This document shows, in pieces, positions 57,001 through 64,000 of a stretch of DNA of 64,000 bases. The notes below the pieces were generated by a model. That model saw only the letters and a program-made list of their open reading frames with translations. It had not been told where the DNA came from and did not search any database. The position numbers were made by a program, and so were the translations under genes. The stretch's first letter is position 1, and each line of letters starts with the position of its first letter. The DNA is from Kalaharituber pfeilii (Eukaryota > Ascomycota > Pezizomycetes > Pezizales > Pezizaceae), in contig WHUZ01000005.1 of the NCBI GenBank assembly GCA_015179045.1, positions 372,001-436,000 on the forward strand, given 5' to 3'.

Positions 57001-59735
57001 AGCATGGCAGACAGCGCCTATGCAAGTGCGCATTACGGCGCCACTCTTGCTGGCTCTCCATTTTTCGCAAACATTAGCGTTCGAGTAGTAGTGTCGCATC
57101 TCTGGACTGAATGGCTGAACTGTAATCAAGCGCTGCAGAACAGGGGTTCGCGAACTAATATGCAAACTCGCTACACACGTCCTGTTATCTTCAATCTTTA
57201 GGGAGATCTTTCTAGTTTTCGCACACCGAAAAATACCTGGCGGAATTGCGATGAGGTCATAACTTCTGTGCGTGATTTTGCTTTGTTCTGTTCAGTGCAC
57301 AGATGTTGTAACTCGCTATGATATGTTAGGCTGAAAATGTAAGAATGAATATTTCTGTACCTGTTACTGTACCCTAAGGCATGGAACAATCGAAAATACG
57401 CCAAAAGCATTGTGTTTATTTAAACACCACGAAGCATTTTGCTATCTAATGCAGGCTGACCCAGAAAGAATTAAGCTTAATTCAAGCTAATAGCTTTCGG
57501 CTCTAGTGAATGCATTAATACTCTGTTTTGACAGTTGCAATTAAGAAGCTTTAATGATCCGTCCATACGCTCTCTGCATCCAACACGTCCCACTGCACTT
57601 GACTCGTATTCCCCATTACCGAACTCGACTAAGCAGGAGATTCAGCCATCAATGGAAATGTCAGGGGAGCGTCAAAATCTCCAGCCAGGTGATGGTGGGG
57701 GGCGCAGTTGATCTCGTTCATATGGGAGACAACAACTTTCAATTCAAAATCGGCCACATCGAAACAGTCGAAATCCACTTGTAATTGGAATTAGTATCCG
57801 CTAATGGATTCTCGTGGGGAAACTGTGGCTTCCTATTGGTTAACGATACTAGTAATATGCCCCACCATATCTGAGTCTTACAGTGTGGCGTACAGGGATA
57901 TTGTGCAGGGAATAAAAATGGAAGTCTGAGGAGCACGTTTTTGAATAAACGTTTTTCATTGGCTGCTCTCAACGTCCATCGTCGACACCTGTCACGCTGC
58001 TTTATGCGATCCTACGCTGATCCCAAACGGACTTTGGGCCCATAAGCAGCTTCCGTACTGAGCCGTAACGCGCTCGGAGCTGACCGAGCCTGTCACTGGT
58101 GCAGTGTGTGTGTAACGGTTCCTTAAATATCCAATTGAATTGCCTGGGCATGAACGTGTTGGTTCCCATTTGTATGGAAATGTACCATATGAGTTATCAC
58201 CTTATCCAATACCGAACTTCATTTGATATTCCTTGCCTGATCGTAGGTCATGAGAACGCTGGGATTCGCTCGCGACTACTAAACCACGCAATTAACATTG
58301 CGCCCATATAGGCCAATAATGAGATCAGTTGACCTTGTGTTAATGTACCTGTACTTCGTTTTCGTCAATGCCGCTGTCGATAGACTTTGTACATGACCCC
58401 ATTATTATTAGCGAGAAGCTGATAGAGAGAGACGACTTGATTTTGGGCACGATTGTGGTTGAGTGAGTGCAATCTTCGGCGAAACTGTCTCTAGCTGTGG
58501 TGGAGGGGAGAGCTCGAGATTCACTTCAGAGCAGCTTCATTTGGGGTGCATTCACTTACAGTGACATGCCTAGAATATAGCCAGACTGCCTGAAACGGGC
58601 TGGAGCTGTTTTCCATTTGGAGTTTTGGAGATGTCTCCGTTGGGGCTCATGTGCCTTTACTGAAATAGGAAACATAAACCACATTGTAGTATTAGAAATG
58701 TCCCATGGAAAAGAGTTACTTTACGGTGGCATCAAGTCGCAGGCCAAACATCATTAATTTTCCTTTTTTGTACTAAGCAGCTTCACTCGGTCTGAAATTC
58801 GGGACCATATACATAAGGATCTCTTTGATACTCTCAGCAATTCAATATGTATACTACACAGCACCCAACCTCAACGTCACCTAACTGGCTTCGTAGTCAA
58901 GCTGCTAAAGCATATATTTTAGTATCTATCGTCCTCAACTTGCAATGTTCTGTCGTAAAAGACACCCTGTAAAAGAGTGTAGAAATCCGTAACTGGTGCA
59001 CCTTAGTGGACTTTCTAAAGGGTCTCGCATTTTTTGCGTTACATTTCTGCTTAACACAAGTCTAATTAGCCTTATGGACCGTTCATACTGGCGCGTCTGC
59101 TTGGCCGACGCATTTCGTCCAATTTACCTATGACGCTTCGCATTGCTCGCAGCAACCAGAAGCATGAAGTGCAGGACATAATAATTCCAGCGTGATGGCT
59201 CAGCGGAGCTGTGGCCTGCGGCAGCAATTTGCGAACAATATATCGTTCCCAGATCAGGAATGCGTATAAGCCACTGAGGTGTGTATCAGCTCATGCCGCA
59301 TATGGAGCTACGAAAGATCATGTTAATTTCAGCTTGTTTCCCGTGCCACCTTGGTAAAAGCCTTACCCAGGAAGCTGCCAGAAGGCCATGAGGCCTGTGG
59401 CCTACAACGGCTGCACATCTGCCGATCTGATGTCGATTCATTAAATACATGACCAACCTGGTTGCTAATACGCCCATTCAGAAGTTTCTGTGCAGTGTTC
59501 TAATGCAACATGGGTGCGTCATAATTTTAGGATTTTCTAGAGCAGCCATAGTACATACCGCATGAATGTCCTCTGAACAATCCTTGAGCATCTCGGGTCG
59601 ATCCACTCACGCATGCATCTAGGCCTCCTGCATGATCCTTAAGGCAGCGAGTTTTTCGTTAGGCTTCAAGGGTCTGAATTGCAGCAGGAGATCACATGAA
59701 GTGATTCTCAGATTCATCTATTGAAGTTAGCAGGG
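57001..59735. other. gene-free stretch
   Basis: No supported gene or element. Confidence 0.55.
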
Positions 59736-59754
59736 GGGCGGTACGCGAGTACTG

Positions 59755-59785
<31 letters not shown>

Positions 59786-59789
59786 AAAA
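59736..59789 (+). mobile_element. family A micro-retroposon
   Basis: Only GGGCGGTACGCGAGTACTG-like tail sequence plus a long A-rich tail. It is flanked by the exact repeat GAAGTTAGCAGGG at 59723-59735 and 59790-59802. Confidence 0.8.
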
Positions 59790-60439
59790 GAAGTTAGCAG
59801 GGTAAGGTAAGTACTGGATGACCTCCCTTTTGGGAGAAGGAGCTTAATGGACGTGTATTCAAAATGTAGATGCGCCAGTGCCCTGTCCTCGCATGGAGTG
59901 GTGCTATGCGAGTACGGAGCTAACTTTGACAAATCTGCAGGAACGTTTTGCTGACGTCGGACAATCTGATCTACTTGCATGTATGATATTAGAAACTGTT
60001 CCACCGGAAGGGTATACATTAGAGCCAAGAGGATACAGATTGATTTAGATCTGGCCTGCCATTTCCAAGCGTATGGGTATCTCTGTACTTCCTATTACCG
60101 TAAGTAACCAAAGGTTGTCAGATTAGAAAGCCTAAAATAACTGTAGTCAGAAATTCGTATCGCGAGGCTATATCGAAATAGTTCGTGCAAAGGTTCTAAT
60201 GGAGGGCAGAAAAATTGAACAGGAAGTCTACTGCCAGGACCAGTTTCCAAGGTATCCAATGATCCTAACGGTGCCCAAACTTCTGCGTAAATGTCTCAAC
60301 CACTCGTTTCCAGTAAAGGATATTGGAAGTGCCAGAGTGAGGAACCAAGGTCTGAGGGGCTCGCGCCTGACATCAGCGAAGTACCGATTTTTTCATTTTT
60401 GGTAGCTGAGTACCGGAGGGTTTAGCATCTAGACTGACA

Positions 60440-60462
60440 TTATCATCATCATCATCATCATA
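60440..60462. repeat. (ATC)n microsatellite
   Basis: Perfect run of about seven ATC units. Confidence 0.85.
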
Positions 60463-60809
60463 GACCCGATATGGTTAGGGTAGTCAGTAGTGTCAGAATG
60501 TCTAATAACCAATTGATACGGAAAGTAGAAAGGTACAACTTCGCACAGAAGCTATCGTGCTGTGTTGGGACGCAGTAGAATAGACCTATTCGCATTTATG
60601 GATGCGTTGCCAAAGAAAAATCAGATGCTATTCTAACCATTTCGACAAATTAAAACGTTGAAGAAAAGGATTTGTTGTAAAACCCATAACTAAACTCACA
60701 TCTTGTTGCCGTTACCATTGTGTAATATGAAGTAAACACGGCCTTTGATATCATCACTCGCGGACCAAGCAAGGTAGTATTATACGAATGGCGCTGAAGA
60801 CCGTCAGTT

Positions 60810-60858
60810 TTTTTTTTTTTATATCATTGATCGCATGCCGCCCTATGGGCTATGGCGA
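60810..60858 (-). mobile_element. family A micro-retroposon
   Basis: Poly-T then ATATCATTGATCGCATGCCG, CCCTATGGGCTATGGCGA, flanked by the exact 15-bp repeat TGAAGACCGTCAGTT at 60795-60809 and 60859-60873. Confidence 0.85.
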
Positions 60859-60873
60859 TGAAGACCGTCAGTT

Positions 60874-62453
60874 CAAAACAGTAACCGCTAACCCGCAGAG
60901 GCCATTCTGACCTACTTACAGAACGTTAACTTGCTCCACAAGGACTAGAAACATGCCTCGCTTTTGTCTTTTATTTCCTTTCTATCTATTTATTACTTGT
61001 TTTCCTTCTCCTTGATCCCAGAAGTGATTGGGCGCGTTGCATTTTCTCCTCAGCAAACGATATTTTTCTTTTTCGGTTTGATGGGCGTAATCCACGATCG
61101 TGAGATTAGATTGACATGCAGTAAGTAAGTGAGTGTGCAGGGGTAAATTTGTTGATAGTGCTCCCTTCTCAGTACAATTCCAACTGTATAGCTTTGGGAT
61201 TTTTAGGTGCCCGTCCCATCTCCATTGGAAACGCCAGTCTAGGGTATGCGAAGCTCACCACGCGGTAAGAATATGTATTTGCTGATCCAGACAATTGGCC
61301 ATAGCTCCGGACAAGTCTGCAAGTGTGAGGGTGACTCTTCTAACTTGCCCGGCTGGCGGAGTTTAGACATACATAGATGCACCCAAGCGACGACTGGTTT
61401 GAACAATGCAAAGATTTCGAAGCGCTCATGTCAGTCAGCTGTGCTGTTGTATGTTGAGCAGGAGATGAAGTGCAGATGTCAAATGTAGCCAATCAGGGGC
61501 TAGGGAAGACACAGGTGGGGTTAGTATTGGCTTTGATGCTTCATGTTCCTTGGCGATGCTGTAGCACCTGAATTCATGAAGGTACCACGAGGCTCCCAAT
61601 AGTTACGGTCTCGAAGCTGGAATTCCTAGCCAGCAAACACTAAAACCCAAAGTGGAAATAATTTGAAGCTGTGGTTGAGTTAGTCTCGTTCCTGCTGGAC
61701 TATCAGCTGTACATTGCAATCATCTGATTTTAGAGACAAGCCTTGCTTCATAATAATGGTTTGGACACTACTTCAATCAGCTGAACTAAGAAATGAAATA
61801 GAAAATGAAACAATCCAATGACACAACTTGCAGTCGCTCATATATAGGCCTCAGTAGCTTCACCCCACTCGTACTCGCCACTCGCCTTCATAGTCATGAA
61901 AAAGGTCATGCTCTACAATGATCTACCGTTTAGTTACCGAGGTTCGACTCGAGTTAAGCTGACTGGCTCGAGAACGAGAAAGGGTCATTTACAATTAGGA
62001 ATGCCTGCAATGAGCAACCTTGATCTTTGTCTATGATTCACACGTGGGCGTAAGTCTTTATCGTACAGTATCTCAGATGCATGACACACGAAGCTGAGCG
62101 GCTTCCCGCTTCCCAGTCTCCAGCAAACAACGTATCCAAAGCAAAGTACTAAATAAAACTGAAAAAAAAAAAAAATTGCAATAAAAAAATATATGCCTAA
62201 CTAATCATACTTTAGGCATCTCAAACGTCATTCAGAATTGATTTTTGAGGCCTATATGGTTAAATTAATGTCATATTCGCTGGGAGGTGAGTTGGGGGCT
62301 TTCACACAACGAAGGGCTAGCCCTCCTTTGCAATTTGTGCAGGGATAATATTACAGTAAGTACCACTCATATGACTGCAATATTGTGGCCATGTGAGTAC
62401 TGTAGCACCTCATGGATATGATGGCTCACGGTACACACACAGAGCGAGCAAGA
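60874..62453. other. gene-free stretch
   Basis: No supported gene. Confidence 0.55.
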
Positions 62454-62601
62454 CGAAATGGCCCGGAGGCAGGGATGCGCTGCTCAGGCCACCGACAGGG
62501 GACGAAGGAGACGTGGACCCACTCGGGATCCTGCTGGACTTGATGGAACGGTGAATGAGTAAATCGATGACATGGCGGGAATGTTCCATTTGCGACGGGT
62601 T

Positions 62602-62634
<33 letters not shown>

Positions 62635-62754
62635 TCAGTACTCGCATGCCGCCCATTTTCTATATACTTTTTATTCATTTCCCATAGTTATCTCTTACGT
62701 AACTAAATCGCCATAGCCCACAGGGCGGCATGCGATTACTGATATTAAAAAAAA
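62454..62754 (+). mobile_element. family A retroposon with a nested family A copy
   Basis: A 301-bp element with the same 5' block as the copy at 2383 and the standard tail CGCCATAGCCCACAGGGCGG, GCATGCGATTACTGATATT, poly(A). It is flanked by the exact 15-bp repeat ACAGAGCGAGCAAGA at 62439-62453 and 62755-62769. At 62604-62654 a minus-strand family A tail (27 T then TATATCAGTACTCGCATGCC) interrupts it. Confidence 0.85.
62604..62654 (-). mobile_element. nested family A micro-retroposon
   Basis: A poly-T and the reverse complement of the family A 3' end, placed inside the element 62454-62754. No clear target duplication was identified. Confidence 0.65.
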
Positions 62755-63158
62755 ACAGAGCGAGCAAGAATATGTTATGATAAGTCCGTCAGGCAGTGTA
62801 CGATAAGATTATCAGGCCTTAATACTTGTGATGAGTTGAGGTCTGAAACCATGAACCACCCTGCATGCAATATTTTGGTGCTCACATTTTATCTGTAGTC
62901 TAGAATGCGGCTATAGATTCGAGCACATTATCATTATATATGGCTGATTGCAAATGGCAGCATCCTAGGTTAATCGGTGGCCGGGCAGAACAAGCTTCTC
63001 TTGACTGGCAGTGACATGGCTAAGCTCAACATTGACGTTTAGTATTCACCTGTGTTTTCTCGTTTAAACGCCCAATTGAATTAAAACATGTCTTGATGTA
63101 TCTTTATGTCTATAGCATATATACTTGTGCTATACAGTAATCTCATCACCACATATGC

Positions 63159-63232
63159 GGCCCTGCCATGGCGAACAGCTGCAAGCGGGGCTATGTGATA
63201 TCAAAAAAAAAAGAATAATAAATAAAAAAATG
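63159..63232 (+). mobile_element. family B micro-retroposon
   Basis: CCCTGCCATGGCGAACAGCT, GCAAGCGGGGCTATGTGATATC and an A-rich tail, flanked by ACCACATATGC at 63148-63158 and 63233-63243. Confidence 0.85.
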
Positions 63233-63506
63233 ACCACATATGCTACATACAAAAGCTACTCACTACTATACATGAATATGAACCTGTAGGGAAGCTTGCA
63301 GTGTGAATCCCCGTGACATCACATGATCATACACTTCTGCACTACCTTGGGTATGAGACTACCTCACTACTTAGCCCCAGAATTCTTCTAGAAAATGATT
63401 ACAAATGGTATCTTGGAGGCCGACTCGGTTGCAATTGATAACCGAAACCTCAAAATCAAAACAAATCTTGCATGAAGACAATATTGAAGTAATTCAGGCC
63501 ACAGTA

Positions 63507-63725
63507 GTGGTTGTCACTGAACAACTGGGAATGGCTTACAGAAAGTACCGCTACTAACTGAGGCGCTTTGTGTGCCTTGGCCCCTTCGCTCATTGACCTA
63601 TTGGCTGGTAGTGTCCATTACCAACGTAACGCCTGTTACCAGTGAAATTCGACTGGTAACGGGCTCTTCTGGTAAGTAGCGCTCAGTTACTAGTAGCCTA
63701 CTTCAAGTTTGCTGCATACACCCAC
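63507..63725. mobile_element. second, truncated copy of the TA-flanked MITE
   Basis: Starts after TA with GTGGTTGTCACTGA and follows the reverse complement of 42529-43101 (CTACTAACTGAGGCGCTTT, GTGCCTTGGCCCC, AACGTAACGCCTGTTACCAG) for about 215 bp. It then diverges at ACACCCACC. Confidence 0.75.
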
Positions 63726-64000
63726 CATGCGTTCCACATGCCTTGATGCCATACCATCGACATACCTTGACGTTATGCTGTCGACTTGTCATACTGCTGT
63801 GCCGGAGGGCTGTTAAGCTGTCATACTGCTAGGCTCTCGAGGTCCCATGAGCTTGAGCTGCAATATCCGAGAGGTTAGTATGAGCCTCGTACGTCGTGTG
63901 TCCACTGACCTACCACGCCATGGATATGCCTTGATGCCACGCCGTCGACCTGCCATACTGCTATGTTGTCAAGGTGCCATATGGTTGAGCTGGAATATCC
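63726..64000. repeat. tandem repeat, about 188-bp period, running off the window
   Basis: Blocks CCTTGATGCC (63741 and 63929), GTCGAC.TG.CATACTGCT and GAGCTG.AATATCC recur in order. The second unit lacks about 56 bp internally. The array continues past the window edge. Confidence 0.6.

Overview
This window looks like nuclear DNA of a filamentous ascomycete (Pezizomycotina, class not determinable by eye). The genes have several short introns (about 56-105 bp) with GTRNGT-type donors and CTRAC/CTGAC branch sites. The recognisable proteins are typical of moulds: a PHO89/PHO-4 phosphate symporter, a LaeA-like methyltransferase, a fungal senescence-domain protein, a CE16 acetylesterase and a type-B carboxylesterase. 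Gene density is very low: about eight genes in 64 kb, separated by long gene-free DNA full of old and young transposable elements.

Layout. 1-4.5 kb: LINE 3'-end copies and a hAT-like MITE whose termini are GGCC-rich. 4.5-8.8 kb: a three-exon gene for a 1367-aa, mostly disordered protein of unknown function. 10.9-11.6 kb: a small secreted-protein gene with no visible start codon. 13.1-15.1 kb: a complete-ended but pol-less Copia element (LTRs, 5-bp target duplication, Gag, in-frame UGA, protease remnant). 15.8-17.0 kb: a CE16 esterase pseudogene. 18.8-20.1 kb: a Mutator-like non-autonomous element with a 10-bp target duplication. 22.1-23.8 kb (minus): senescence-domain gene. 29.8-31.2 kb (plus): LaeA-like methyltransferase in seven exons, convergent with a secreted carboxylesterase at 32.8-34.6 kb (minus). 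39.1-39.6 kb: an AT-rich frame that is open only if UGA is read as Trp (five UGA codons), i.e. mitochondrial-code DNA in a nuclear setting. 42.5-43.1 kb: TA-flanked MITE, with a second copy at 63.5 kb. 43.4-44.0 kb: 3' end of a Tad-like LINE. 44.9-46.5 kb: a gene of unknown function whose last codons have been displaced by a poly(A)-tailed retroposon. 53.4-55.3 kb (minus): phosphate symporter.

The most distinctive pattern is a large set of very short poly(A)-tailed retroposons in two families, called A and B here. Each is only the last 25-60 bases of a LINE plus poly(A), and most have perfect or near-perfect 10-15 bp target duplications. Longer copies tie the tails to LINE coding remnants. 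No operon-like or clustered pathway is seen. Phosphate uptake, secreted esterases and a possible secondary-metabolism regulator are individually recognisable but not obviously linked. All exon models come from reading splice signals and protein continuity by eye.
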